DNA from: Streptomyces sp. f51
Lineage (GTDB): Bacteria > Actinomycetota > Actinomycetes > Streptomycetales > Streptomycetaceae
Assembly: GCF_037940415.1 (NCBI RefSeq)
Contig: NZ_CP149798.1
Location: 2,476,501 to 2,540,500, forward strand
Direction of reading: 5' to 3'
Length of the DNA stretch: 64,000 bases
This document shows positions 7,274 to 16,244 of the stretch, one piece after another. Positions within the stretch are counted from its first letter, which is position 1, and every line of letters begins with the position of its first letter. The notes beneath the pieces were generated by a model. It was not told the origin of the DNA. It did not search any database and saw only the letters and a program-made list of their open reading frames with translations. The translations under genes were made by a program, and so were the position numbers.

Positions 7274-10177
7274 GTGAGCGAGCAGCCGGTGAGTGAGCGG
7301 AAGTGCGGCCGGCCCGGCTGCGACGGGTCCTACGAGGACGTGGGCGGCGGCGAACTGTACTGCGACACCTGCGGCCTCGCCCCGGCCGAACAGCCGATCG
7401 GGTCCGCCCGGTCCACGAACACGCCCACGCCGGGCGCGGGCGAGCCGCCGGCGGGCGGGCCGAAGTGCGGCCGGCCCGGCTGCGACGGGTCCTACGAGGA
7501 CGTGGGCGGCGGCGAACTGTACTGCGACACCTGCGGCCTCGCCCCGGCCGAACAGCCGGCCGGGTCCGCCCGGTCCACGAACACGCCCACGCCGGGCGCG
7601 GGCGAGCCGCCGGCGGGCGGGCCGAAGTGCGGCCGGCCCGGCTGCGACGGGTCCTACGAGGACGTGGGCGGCGGCGAACTGTACTGCGACACCTGCGGCC
7701 TCGCCCCGGCCGAACAGCCGGCCGGGTCCGCCCGGTCCACGAACACGCCCACGCCGGGCGCCGCGTCGTCCGGCTCCTCCGCGCGCGGTGCGGTCGGCCC
7801 GGACAGCGGCAGCGTGCGCGGCGGTTCACCCGCCAGTTCGCGCACGTCCTCGCGTACGTCCTCGCGCTCCTCGCAGTCGCGGCGTTCGGTCTCCGGCAGG
7901 CTGTCGCGGTCGTTGTCGGGCCGGTCGACGGGCCGGTCGGTGTCGGTGCGCAGCTCCGGTTCGACGGCGTCCTCCTCCGGGCGGGGCCGGCTGGGCGCCG
8001 GGCTCGTCGAGGTCCCGGGCGTGCCGCGGCCCGACCCGCGCGGGATGGTCCTGGAGAACCCGGAGGTGCCCGAGCGCAAGCGGTTCTGCTCGCGCTCCGA
8101 CTGCGGTGCCCCGGTGGGGCGTTCGCGCGGCGAGAGTCCCGGCCGCACCGAGGGTTTCTGCACGAAGTGCGGCCACCCGTACTCCTTCGTGCCGAAGCTG
8201 CGCACGGGTGACATCGTGCACGGCCAGTACGAGGTGATGGGCTGTCTGGCGCACGGCGGGCTCGGCTGGGTGTACCTCGCCGTGGACCGCGCGGTGTCCG
8301 ACCGCTGGGTCGTCCTGAAGGGCCTGCTCGACACCGGCGACCAGGACGCGATGGCGGCGGCGATCTCCGAGCGGCGCTTCCTCGCGGAGATCGAGCACGC
8401 CAACATCGTGCGGATCTACAACTTCGTCGAGCACCTGGACCAGCGGACGGGTTCGCTGGACGGGTACATCGTCATGGAGTACGTGGGCGGCAAGTCGCTC
8501 AAGGAGCTCGCCAACGACCGCCGCACGGCGGACGGCAAACGCGACCCGCTGCCGGTGGAGCAGGCCTGCGCGTACGGCATCGAGGCCCTGGAGGCGCTCG
8601 GCCATCTGCACAGCCGCAATCTGCTGTACTGCGACTTCAAGGTCGACAACGCCATCCAGACCGAGGACCAGCTCAAGCTGATCGACATGGGCGCCGTGCG
8701 CAGGATGGACGACGACGAGTCGGCCATCTACGGCACGGTCGGCTACCAGGCGCCCGAGGTGGCCGAGGTGGGCCCCTCGGTCGCCTCCGACCTGTACACC
8801 GTCGCCCGCACGCTCGCCGTCCTCTCCTTCGACTTCCAGGGCTACACGAACGTCTTCGTGGACTCCCTGCCCGACCCGGACAACATCGAGGTCTTCCGCC
8901 AGTACGAGTCGTTCTACCGGCTCCTCGTACGGGCCACCGACCCCGACCCTGCCCGCAGGTTCGCCTCGGCCCAGGAGATGTCCGAGCAGCTGACCGGCGT
9001 GCTGCGCGAGGTGGTCTCGCTCCAGACGGGGCGGGCTCGGCCGGCGCTGTCGACCCTGTTCGGGCCCGAGACCAAGGTCACCGACACCGAGCTGTTCGGC
9101 AGGGCCGCCGAGGACGTGTCGAAGCTGGGGGCCCGCGCGGTCCCCGTACGGGCGAGGAAGGGCGTGCTCGCGCCGCCCGTGGGGGTGAACGGGGCCGGAC
9201 CGCTGCCGCCCGGCCCGCCGGCCTCCGCCGCCCTGGTCAGACCCGTCCAGGCGGCTTCCACCGCGCTCGCCCTGCCCGTGCCGCGGGTGGACCCGGGCGA
9301 CCCGAACGCCGGTTTCCTCGCGGGGCTCATCGCGTCCGCCCCCGCGGAGCTGATCGCCGCGCTGCGGGCGGCCCCCGCCCCTTCGCCCGAGCTGCGGCTG
9401 CGGGAGCTGCGGGCGCTGCTGGAGATGGGCGGGACGAGCGCCGCCGGGTCGGCCGTCGACGCGCTGGAGGCGGATCACCCGGACGACTGGCGTGTGGTCT
9501 GGTACCGCGGCGTCACGGCGCTGGCGGCCGGGGAGAACGAGATCGCGGCGCTGTCCTTCGACGCGGTCTACGACGCCTTCCCGGGCGAGCCCGCGCCGAA
9601 GCTGGCCCTCGGCGTGTGCGCGGAGGTGCTGGGCCAGCTGGACAACGCCGCCGAGTACTACCGGCTGGTGTGGACGACCGACCCCAGCTATGTGAGCGCG
9701 GCGTTCGGGCTGGCCAGGGTGCAGCTCGCGGCGGGGGACCGCCGTGGCGCCGTACGCACGCTGGAGTCCGTGCCCGAGTCGTCGATCCACTACACGGCGG
9801 CCCGCGTCGCCGCCGTACGGGCGCGGCTGCGGCAGCGGCCGGTCACCGAGACGGCGGCACCGTTCCTGGACGAGCTGACGGCGGCCGCCGGGCAGGTGGA
9901 GGCCCTCGACGGATTCGGTCTGGACGCGGTGCGGCGCGAGCAGTTGTCGACGGAGGTCCTCGGCTGCGCGCTGGACTGGGTACTCTCCGGTAGCCAGGGT
10001 TCCGCTCCGGCCTCCGGAGTGGGAACCGCGCTGCTCGGCAGCGAGTTGGACGAGCGTGGCCTGCGTTTCGGCCTCGAACGTTCGTACCGGACGCTGGCCC
10101 GGCTCGCGCGGGGCGGCGAGGAGAGGATCGACCTGGTGGAACGCGCAAACCGTTACCGCCCCCGGACGTGGGTGTGA
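7274..10177 (+). CDS. pknG: PknG-like serine/threonine protein kinase with triplicated zinc-ribbon and TPR domain
   Basis: This 967-residue soluble kinase has the PknG plan of rubredoxin-like metal site, kinase and TPR helices. Residues 10-163 hold three nearly identical 54-residue modules, each with C-x4-C and C-x2-C. A Ser/Arg-rich linker follows. A fourth rubredoxin-type site (CSRSDCG near 272 and CTKCG near 296) abuts the kinase domain (about 312-565). Visible kinase residues are K349 in VVLKG, catalytic D454 in LYCDFKVDN, and DMG at 471-473 replacing DFG. The C-terminal 300 residues are helical and TPR-like. GTG 7274 is preferred over GTG 7259 because GAAGGGA lies six bases ahead of it. 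In other actinobacteria PknG controls TCA flux through FHA proteins. Confidence 0.93.
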   Translation: MSEQPVSERKCGRPGCDGSYEDVGGGELYCDTCGLAPAEQPIGSARSTNTPTPGAGEPPAGGPKCGRPGCDGSYEDVGGGELYCDTCGLAPAEQPAGSARSTNTPTPGAGEPPAGGPKCGRPGCDGSYEDVGGGELYCDTCGLAPAEQPAGSARSTNTPTPGAASSGSSARGAVGPDSGSVRGGSPASSRTSSRTSSRSSQSRRSVSGRLSRSLSGRSTGRSVSVRSSGSTASSSGRGRLGAGLVEVPGVPRPDPRGMVLENPEVPERKRFCSRSDCGAPVGRSRGESPGRTEGFCTKCGHPYSFVPKLRTGDIVHGQYEVMGCLAHGGLGWVYLAVDRAVSDRWVVLKGLLDTGDQDAMAAAISERRFLAEIEHANIVRIYNFVEHLDQRTGSLDGYIVMEYVGGKSLKELANDRRTADGKRDPLPVEQACAYGIEALEALGHLHSRNLLYCDFKVDNAIQTEDQLKLIDMGAVRRMDDDESAIYGTVGYQAPEVAEVGPSVASDLYTVARTLAVLSFDFQGYTNVFVDSLPDPDNIEVFRQYESFYRLLVRATDPDPARRFASAQEMSEQLTGVLREVVSLQTGRARPALSTLFGPETKVTDTELFGRAAEDVSKLGARAVPVRARKGVLAPPVGVNGAGPLPPGPPASAALVRPVQAASTALALPVPRVDPGDPNAGFLAGLIASAPAELIAALRAAPAPSPELRLRELRALLEMGGTSAAGSAVDALEADHPDDWRVVWYRGVTALAAGENEIAALSFDAVYDAFPGEPAPKLALGVCAEVLGQLDNAAEYYRLVWTTDPSYVSAAFGLARVQLAAGDRRGAVRTLESVPESSIHYTAARVAAVRARLRQRPVTETAAPFLDELTAAAGQVEALDGFGLDAVRREQLSTEVLGCALDWVLSGSQGSAPASGVGTALLGSELDERGLRFGLERSYRTLARLARGGEERIDLVERANRYRPRTWV
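7301..7762. repeat. three tandem 162-bp repeats within pknG
   Basis: Copies begin at 7301, 7463 and 7625. The spacing is exactly 162 bp (54 codons), and the copies are almost identical at nucleotide level, for example CAGCCGATC in copy 1 against CAGCCGGCC in copies 2 and 3. The third copy diverges after about 137 bp. Each unit encodes one zinc-ribbon and a Pro/Thr-rich spacer. Such low divergence indicates recent duplication or ongoing homogenisation, and a likely site of copy-number variation between strains. Confidence 0.98.
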
Positions 10178-10180
10178 TTG

Positions 10181-11629
10181 ATGTCCCAGATGCCCCAGCC
10201 GACGGCCCTTTCGCGGTGCCCCAGTTGCGAGGAGCCGCTGGAGGCGGCCGACCGTTTCTGCGGTGCGTGCGGCTATGACCTCTCGACGGTGCCCGCACCG
10301 CCGCAGGACCACCTGACGATCGCCCTGAACGGCGCCGCGTCCGGTCTCCCGCCGGCCGCCGCGTCCGTCGACTGGCCGCTCGCGGAGCAGCCAGGCAGCA
10401 CGGACATGCCCCCGCCGGTGCACCGTGCCGCCGACATCCGGGGCACCGATTCGGGTGGTTCCGAACTGCCGCACCCCGAGCACCCCGAGCACACGGAGCG
10501 GTCCGAGCCCGCGGAGCACCCGGAGCACACGCAGGGCGATCCGGCCGGCATCCGGCCGCCCGCCCCGAGGCGGCCCTCGGGGCAGCCCACGGGTGTGCGG
10601 TTCGACAGGCCGTCGGAGCCCGACGAGTACCCGCTCGCGCCCCCGGCCGGCGGACCGGGCCGCGAGGTCCCAGCGGATCCTCGGACCGGAGACCTCCCGG
10701 CTCCCCCCGCGGGAGCCAAGCTGTGCGTGGCCTGCCGTGCGGGCCAGGTGGACACCGACGGCTACTGCGAGAACTGCGGACACGCGCAGCCACGGGAACG
10801 GGACCACATGGAGCAGGAGTTGGGCGCCGTCGCCGCGGTCAGTGACCGGGGGCTGCGCCACCACCGCAACGAGGACGCGTTCGCGGTCTCCTCGACCGCG
10901 CTGCCCGACGGCTCCCCCGCGGTCCTGGCCATCGTCTGCGACGGGGTCTCCTCCGCGACCCGCCCCGACGAGGCGTCGTTCGCCGCCTCCCACGCGGCGA
11001 ACGAGGCGCTCCTCGCGGCGCTCCCGCTGGGCACCCATCCGCAGGCGGCCATGCACGAGGCGATCGTCGCTGCCTCGGAGGCCGTCAACGCGCTGGCGGG
11101 CCCGGACACCGCGCAGGGCGAGCACGCGCCGCACGTGAACGCGCCCGCCTGCACCATCGTCGGCGCCCTCGTGACGTCCACGCTGCTGATCGTCGGCTGG
11201 GTCGGCGACAGCCGTGTCTACTGGGTCCCCGCCGACCGCACCTCGCTGCCGGCCCGGCTCACCGAGGACGACTCGTGGGCCGCGCAGATGGTGGCCGCCG
11301 GTCTGATGAACGAGGCGGAGGCGTACGCGGACGAGCGGGCCCACGCGATCACCGGCTGGCTCGGCGCCGACGCCTACGAACTGGAGCCGCACACCGTCTC
11401 GTTCAAGCCGGACCGGCCGGGTGTGGTCGTGGTGTGCACCGACGGGCTGTGGAACTACGCGGAGACGGCGGAGGAGATGGCCGAGATCGTCCCCCTCGAC
11501 GCCGCCGAGAGGCCGTTGCACGCGGCCCGGGTCCTGGTCGGTCACGCCCTGGACGGCGGGGGCCACGACAACGTAACAGTGGCCGTCATGCCGTTCCCCG
11601 CGCCCTCGCAGGGGGCAGGATCGGCCTGA
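10181..11629 (+). CDS. PP2C-type protein serine/threonine phosphatase with N-terminal zinc ribbons
   Basis: The 482-residue protein carries a double-Cys ribbon at its start (CPSCEE with CGACGYD) and a second before the catalytic domain (CVACRA with CENCGHA), separated by a Pro/Glu/His-rich linker. The C-terminal 240 residues are a PP2C domain with metal-binding aspartates in NEDAF, VCDGVSS, WVGDSRVYW, VCTDGLW and GHDNVTVAVM. ATG 10181 lies four bases after the pknG stop; an in-frame TTG immediately before it is less likely to be used. It is positioned to reverse phosphorylation by the upstream kinase. Confidence 0.93.
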   Translation: MSQMPQPTALSRCPSCEEPLEAADRFCGACGYDLSTVPAPPQDHLTIALNGAASGLPPAAASVDWPLAEQPGSTDMPPPVHRAADIRGTDSGGSELPHPEHPEHTERSEPAEHPEHTQGDPAGIRPPAPRRPSGQPTGVRFDRPSEPDEYPLAPPAGGPGREVPADPRTGDLPAPPAGAKLCVACRAGQVDTDGYCENCGHAQPRERDHMEQELGAVAAVSDRGLRHHRNEDAFAVSSTALPDGSPAVLAIVCDGVSSATRPDEASFAASHAANEALLAALPLGTHPQAAMHEAIVAASEAVNALAGPDTAQGEHAPHVNAPACTIVGALVTSTLLIVGWVGDSRVYWVPADRTSLPARLTEDDSWAAQMVAAGLMNEAEAYADERAHAITGWLGADAYELEPHTVSFKPDRPGVVVVCTDGLWNYAETAEEMAEIVPLDAAERPLHAARVLVGHALDGGGHDNVTVAVMPFPAPSQGAGSA

Positions 11630-11729
11630 GGCCGCGAACGAACGGGGGCGGCCGCGGACCGGAGGGGACCGGTCCGCATCCAGTCAGCACCTCCGCCGGG
11701 GGCGGAGGCCCGAGGGGGACACAGAAGGC

Positions 11730-13076
11730 ATGGCCAATTTCTCGAAGTCGAACGTGCCGCAGTTCTCGGTCGACGTGTACCAGAACGAGTATCTGCCGGA
11801 GGGCGGCCGCGAGGTCAACGCGATCGTCACGGTGAGCGCGACCGGCGGCGGCACCGTCGGCAGCGCGGTCGCCGCGCCGCATCTGTACACGGCGGGCCAG
11901 GCACCGGACGCCGCCGTGGCGATCATGGTCGACTGCTCGGGGTCGATGGACTACCCGCCGGCCAAGATGCGCAACGCCCGCGACGCCACGGCCGCCGCGA
12001 TCGACACCGTGCGCGACGGGGTCCACTTCGCGGTGATCGGCGGCACGCACGTCGCCAAGGAGGTCTATCCGGGCAACGGACGGCTCGCCGTGGCGGACGC
12101 GGCCACCCGCGACCAGGCCAAGCAGGCGCTGCGCAAGCTCAGCGCGGGCGGGGGTACGGCGATCGGCACCTGGCTGCGGCTCGCCGACCGGCTGCTGGCC
12201 TCGGCGGACGTGTCGATCCGGCACGGGATCGTGCTCACCGACGGCCGCAACGAACACGAGTCGCCCGAGGATCTGCGCGCCGCGCTGGACTCCTGCGCCG
12301 GACGCTTCACCTGTGACGCGCGCGGGGTGGGCACCGACTGGGAGGTCAAGGAGGTCACCGGGATCGCCTCGGCGCTGCTCGGCACCGCGGACATCGTCGC
12401 CGACCCCGCCGCCCTGTCCGCCGACTTCACGCACATGATGGAGACGGCCATGGGCAAGGAGGTCGCCGACGTGGCCCTGCGGGTGTGGACGCCGGTCGGC
12501 ACCGAGATCAAGTTCGTCAAGCAAGTGGCGCCCACCGTCGAGGAGTTGACGGACCGTCGCACGGTGGCGGGACCTCGCGCCGGCGACTACCCGACGGGGT
12601 CCTGGGGCGACGAGTCCCGCGACTACCACGTGTGCGTCCAGGTCCCGACGGCCTCGATCGGGCAGGAGATGCTCGCCGCCCGGGTATCGCTGGTGATCCC
12701 GCACGGTGACGGCTCCGTGCAGAACCTCGGCGCGCAGGGGCTCGTACGGGCCGTGTGGACCGACGACATGGCCGCCTCGACGACCATCAACCCGCAGGTC
12801 GCGCACTACACGGGCCAGGCCGAACTGGCACAAGTCATCCAACAAGGTCTCGACCTTCGCAAAGCGGGAGATGTCGACGGAGCAACGGCCAAGCTGGGAC
12901 GGGCCGTTCAACTCGCCGGAGCCTCCGGAAACGCCGATACCGCGAAACTCCTGGCGAAGGTGGTGGACGTGGTCGACGTCGCGGCAGGTACTGTGCGATT
13001 GAAAGCACGTGTCGCGGAGGCCGACGAGATGACCCTCGAGACACGGTCCACAAAGACTGTTCGTGTAAAGAAGTAG
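11730..13076 (+). CDS. von Willebrand factor A domain protein
   Basis: This 448-residue soluble protein has an N-terminal beta-rich segment and a VWA domain. Its MIDAS metal site is visible as DCSGSMD (DxSxS, about residues 68-75), followed by the conserved GGTAIGTWL threonine segment and LTDGRNEHE. The C-terminal third is mixed and ends in a helical, tetratricopeptide-like portion. It lies 100 bp after the phosphatase and 81 bp before the FHA gene, so it is probably part of the same signalling unit, perhaps as a scaffold or kinase substrate. No signal peptide is seen. Confidence 0.9.
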   Translation: MANFSKSNVPQFSVDVYQNEYLPEGGREVNAIVTVSATGGGTVGSAVAAPHLYTAGQAPDAAVAIMVDCSGSMDYPPAKMRNARDATAAAIDTVRDGVHFAVIGGTHVAKEVYPGNGRLAVADAATRDQAKQALRKLSAGGGTAIGTWLRLADRLLASADVSIRHGIVLTDGRNEHESPEDLRAALDSCAGRFTCDARGVGTDWEVKEVTGIASALLGTADIVADPAALSADFTHMMETAMGKEVADVALRVWTPVGTEIKFVKQVAPTVEELTDRRTVAGPRAGDYPTGSWGDESRDYHVCVQVPTASIGQEMLAARVSLVIPHGDGSVQNLGAQGLVRAVWTDDMAASTTINPQVAHYTGQAELAQVIQQGLDLRKAGDVDGATAKLGRAVQLAGASGNADTAKLLAKVVDVVDVAAGTVRLKARVAEADEMTLETRSTKTVRVKK

Positions 13077-13157
13077 CGGGAAGCAGCGAGCCCGGTCCCG
13101 TTGGGATCCGGAGAAACCCGGTCATGACGACCGGAAAAGGAAGGGGGAAGCACCGAC

Positions 13158-14531
13158 ATGCCGACATGCCCGAACGGACACCAGTCGGGTTCCGACGATT
13201 GGTGCGAGGTCTGCGGCCACCGCATGGCCGGTGCCGTGCCCCCGCTCCCCCCACCGCCGCCGCCCGGCGCCGGCTACTACCCGGCGCCCGGTTCGCCGCC
13301 GCCCGCGCCCGGCTCCCGGTCCGGCGTCCCGGACCCCAACGCCGAACTCTGCCCGCAGTGCCGTACGCCCCGTGAGGGCGCCGCGCCGTTCTGCGAGGAG
13401 TGCCGGTGGAACTTCCTGACCAACACCGCGACGTCGTACACACCGGCGGCACCGCGCCCTTCGGCGGGCGCTCCCGGCGGTCCGGGCGGTCACGGCGGCG
13501 GCCTGGGCGGCCCTGGCGGGCAGTCTCCGTACGGCGGCCCCGGCGGTCCGGGTGAGCAGTCACCGTACGGCGGCCCCGGTGAGCAGTCTCCGTACGGCGG
13601 CCCCGGCGGCCAGAATCCCCCGCCCCGGTTCCCGCAGGCCGGCACGGGCCAGCCCGGCGGTCCGGGTGCCGGTGGCCCCGGTCACGACCCGTTCGAGTAC
13701 CAGAGCTCGCGGCCCTCGCAGATGAACCGGCCCGCCGAACCGATCCCGCCGGGCCCGGGGGGATCGCCCTACGGGGGTCCCCAGGGCTTCGGCGGCGAGC
13801 CGTCACGGCAGCCGGCGCCGCCCGCGTCCGGTGGCCCCGGCGCGCCGCGGCAGGCCTACACCCAGCAGCCCTCTCCGCCGCCCTTCTCCCAGGGCGGAGC
13901 CCCGCAGCAGGGCGGCCCCGGGTCCGGCGGCCCCGGCTTCGGCGGCGGTGACGACGACTGGGTGATCACCCCGCCGTCGTCCGGCGCGCCCGGCGGTCAG
14001 GGTGGCCAGGGCGGTCAGGGTGCTCCCGGCGGCCCCGGGCAGGGCGGCTACGGCTACCCGCAGCCCGGCGCCACCCAGGCACCGCCCGGCCCCGGCTACC
14101 AGCAGCAGCCGCCTCAGCAGCAGTCGCTGTCCTGGAGCGCGACCATCGCTCCGGACCGTGAGTACTTCATGGCGATGATGCAGCGCTCCGGGCCCGAGGC
14201 CGCGGGCCTGAACCTGCCCGCGTACTCGCCGGAGCTCCAGCGCCCGCTCCTCGGCAACCAGATCACGATCGGCCGCCGCCGGCACTCCACCGGCGAGTCC
14301 CCGGACATCGACCTGTCGGTTCCGCCGGAGGACCCGGGCGTCTCGCACCAGCACGCGGTCCTGGTCCAGCAGCCGGACAGCACCTGGGCGGTCGTCGACC
14401 AGAACTCGACGAACGGCACCACGGTCAACGGCGGCGAGGAGCCCATCCAGCCGTTCGTGCCGGTCCCGCTCCAGGACGGCGACCGGGTGCACGTGGGCGC
14501 CTGGACGACCATCACGATCCGACGGGGCTGA
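13158..14531 (+). CDS. FHA-domain protein with zinc ribbons and Gly/Pro-rich linker
   Basis: The 457-residue protein begins with a zinc ribbon (CPNGHQ with CEVCGHR) and a second (CPQCRTP with CEECRWN). About 220 residues of Gly/Pro/Gln-rich low-complexity linker follow, with SPYGGPG repeats. A C-terminal FHA phosphothreonine-binding domain (about 355-457) shows IGRRRHST, SHQHAVL and NSTNGTTVNG. In other actinobacteria PknG phosphorylates the FHA protein GarA/OdhI to control 2-oxoglutarate metabolism. This protein is much longer and is not a simple GarA orthologue, but its position makes it a plausible substrate or reader of the kinase. Confidence 0.93.
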   Translation: MPTCPNGHQSGSDDWCEVCGHRMAGAVPPLPPPPPPGAGYYPAPGSPPPAPGSRSGVPDPNAELCPQCRTPREGAAPFCEECRWNFLTNTATSYTPAAPRPSAGAPGGPGGHGGGLGGPGGQSPYGGPGGPGEQSPYGGPGEQSPYGGPGGQNPPPRFPQAGTGQPGGPGAGGPGHDPFEYQSSRPSQMNRPAEPIPPGPGGSPYGGPQGFGGEPSRQPAPPASGGPGAPRQAYTQQPSPPPFSQGGAPQQGGPGSGGPGFGGGDDDWVITPPSSGAPGGQGGQGGQGAPGGPGQGGYGYPQPGATQAPPGPGYQQQPPQQQSLSWSATIAPDREYFMAMMQRSGPEAAGLNLPAYSPELQRPLLGNQITIGRRRHSTGESPDIDLSVPPEDPGVSHQHAVLVQQPDSTWAVVDQNSTNGTTVNGGEEPIQPFVPVPLQDGDRVHVGAWTTITIRRG

Positions 14532-14541
14532 GCACGCTCCT

Positions 14542-14566
14542 GCCGGGCCCGTCACCGCGGCCCGGC
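14542..14566 (+). terminator. possible terminator between convergent genes
   Basis: An 8-bp GC stem (GCCGGGCC/GGCCCGGC) with a 9-base loop lies just after the FHA gene. There is no T-run, so the call is tentative. Confidence 0.4.
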
Positions 14567-14618
14567 GGGCGCTGCCACGCCGCGCCTCTGTCCCGCCGCC
14601 GCCCCGCCGTGGCCCGGC

Positions 14619-15605
14619 TCAGGGCAGCGGCCAGGTGTACGGCCCCTCGGGGTCGTCCAGCCAGGCCCTGACGCCCTCCTCGCCGACCGTGATCCCGTAC
14701 CGCTCGCGCTGCGGCTGCCCCTCGCGCTCCCACAGCGCGTAGGCGTCCCGCGGATCCAGCCGGCCCGCCGTCAGGGCGAGCAGGAAGCGGAACAGATCAT
14801 GGGCGCGGGCCCGGCGCGGCACCCCGCCGGTCCGGGCCGGCTCCGGCTCCGGTCCGGACCGGGTGGCACCGCGCAGCGGCACGAAGAAGGCGGACGTGTG
14901 CAGGAAGCGTCCCTCGGCACGGCCGGGGGCCTCGACCTCCAGCGCGATCAGACCGGTGGCCAGCGGCGCCAGGACACGCGCTCCGGGGCCGCACTGGGCC
15001 AGCCAGGGGCGCGGGATCGTGGTCAGCGTGCAGGTGGCGATGATCCGGTCGAAGGGGGCGCGCTCGGGGACCCCGCGCGCTCCGTCGCCGGTGACGACGG
15101 TGGGGTGGTGTCCGGCCAGCGCCAGATGGTGCCGCGCCGACTCCGTGATCTCGACGTCCAGGTCGACCGTGGTCACCAGCTCGTCGCCCAGGCGGTACGC
15201 CAGCAGGGCCGCGTTGTAGCCGGTCCCCGCGCCGATCTCCAGGACGGCGTCCCCGTCCCGCACCTCCAGCTCGGCGAGCATCTTCGCCATCAGCGACGGC
15301 TGGCTGCTGGAGGAGACCAGTTCCCCGTCCCGCACCCGGGTCGCCAGCGGGGCGTCGGCGTACGCGCCGCGCAGCCAGCGGTCCCGGATCCGCGGGTCCG
15401 GGTCCTCGCCCCACAGCCGTTCGTAGCCGCCGGTGACGCCGATGTAGTAGTACGGCACGAAGAGGTGCCGCGGAACGGCCTCGAAGGCCTCCCGCCAGAC
15501 GGGATCGCCCTCCCAGGCCCCGCTCCGTTCGATCTCGCGCACGAGGGCAGCCCGCGCCGGTTCGGCGGGGTCCCCGGGGCCGGTTTCGAGAGCGTGCGCG
15601 CCCAT
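14619..15605 (-). CDS. SAM-dependent O-methyltransferase, protein-L-isoaspartate methyltransferase type
   Basis: This 328-residue protein contains a PCMT-like domain. It shows the pre-motif RHLFVP, the SAM-binding loop LEIGAGTGYNAALLA, an acidic VDLD after the next strand, and VTGDGARG. A C-terminal extension of about 110 residues is not part of the canonical enzyme. Such Streptomyces paralogues include repair enzymes and RiPP-type isoaspartate methyltransferases; no precursor peptide is visible nearby. The ATG at 15605 has GGAGGT only one base away, so the start could be slightly different. It is divergent from the globin gene. Confidence 0.82.
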   Translation of the reverse strand: MGAHALETGPGDPAEPARAALVREIERSGAWEGDPVWREAFEAVPRHLFVPYYYIGVTGGYERLWGEDPDPRIRDRWLRGAYADAPLATRVRDGELVSSSSQPSLMAKMLAELEVRDGDAVLEIGAGTGYNAALLAYRLGDELVTTVDLDVEITESARHHLALAGHHPTVVTGDGARGVPERAPFDRIIATCTLTTIPRPWLAQCGPGARVLAPLATGLIALEVEAPGRAEGRFLHTSAFFVPLRGATRSGPEPEPARTGGVPRRARAHDLFRFLLALTAGRLDPRDAYALWEREGQPQRERYGITVGEEGVRAWLDDPEGPYTWPLP

Positions 15606-15792
15606 ACCTCCACTGTGCTGCCGAACCCGCTCCGGGGCGAGCGCCGGACCGGCCGGCCCGGAGCCGCTCCGTCCGCTCCCGGTGTGCCCGCCGGTGCGCC
15701 TGCCGGTGCGCCGCTCGCGGGCCTGGCACGGGCCCCGCGTGCGTGGACCTAAGCCTTGAGTCCTCGGCCGCCCCGTCTGAGAACATGGGGGC

Positions 15793-16197
15793 GTGAAAGA
15801 GATTCGGCGCGGCACGCTTCAGGAGCAGACCTTCTACGAGCAGGTCGGCGGCGAGGAGACCTTCCGGCGCCTCGTGCACCGTTTCTACGAGGGTGTCGCC
15901 GGGGACCCGCTGCTGAAGCCCATGTACCCCGAGGAGGACCTGGGCCCGGCCGAGGAGCGCCTCACGCTGTTCCTGATCCAGTACTGGGGCGGCCCGACGA
16001 CGTACAGCGAGAACCGCGGCCACCCCCGGCTGCGGATGCGGCACGCCCCGTTCAAGGTCGACCAGGCGGCGCACGACGCCTGGCTGAAGCACATGCGGGT
16101 GGCCGTCGACGAGCTCGGGCTCTCCGAGGAGCACGAGCACACGCTGTGGAACTACCTGACGTACGCGGCCGCCTCGATGGTGAACACGGCCGGCTGA
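15793..16197 (+). CDS. glbO: group II truncated haemoglobin (trHbO)
   Basis: This 134-residue haem protein closely follows the trHbO pattern of mycobacterial GlbO. Visible residues include the B10 tyrosine in HRFYEG, the CD1-region tyrosine in MYPEEDL, the proximal histidine in RLRMRHAPF, and the G8 tryptophan in DAWLKHM. The signature YWGGPTTYSE and RGHPRLRM is complete. Proteins of this class bind O2 and NO and are linked to redox or terminal-oxidase function. The start is GTG 15793. Confidence 0.95.
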   Translation: MKEIRRGTLQEQTFYEQVGGEETFRRLVHRFYEGVAGDPLLKPMYPEEDLGPAEERLTLFLIQYWGGPTTYSENRGHPRLRMRHAPFKVDQAAHDAWLKHMRVAVDELGLSEEHEHTLWNYLTYAAASMVNTAG

Positions 16198-16208
16198 CCA
16201 CCGCCTCC

Positions 16209-16235
16209 GGTGACCGGCCGCGCACGCCGGTCACC
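16209..16235. terminator. bidirectional terminator hairpin
   Basis: A perfect 10-bp stem (GGTGACCGGC/GCCGGTCACC) with a 7-base loop lies between the converging globin gene and the gene at 16245. Confidence 0.65.
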
Positions 16236-16244
16236 CGCGTGGGG

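Noticed and set aside
7826..11566. 1246-codon open frame on the minus strand
   Set aside because: It is antisense to pknG and the phosphatase gene, with Arg/Gly/His-rich non-protein-like composition caused by GC-rich third positions. The plus-strand genes have clear domains.
14619..15605. RiPP (lasso/omega-ester type) cluster based on the isoaspartate-type methyltransferase
   Set aside because: No ATP-grasp, cyclase or precursor peptide is adjacent; the neighbours are a globin and FHA genes. The ATP-grasp gene at 55302 is 40 kb away.
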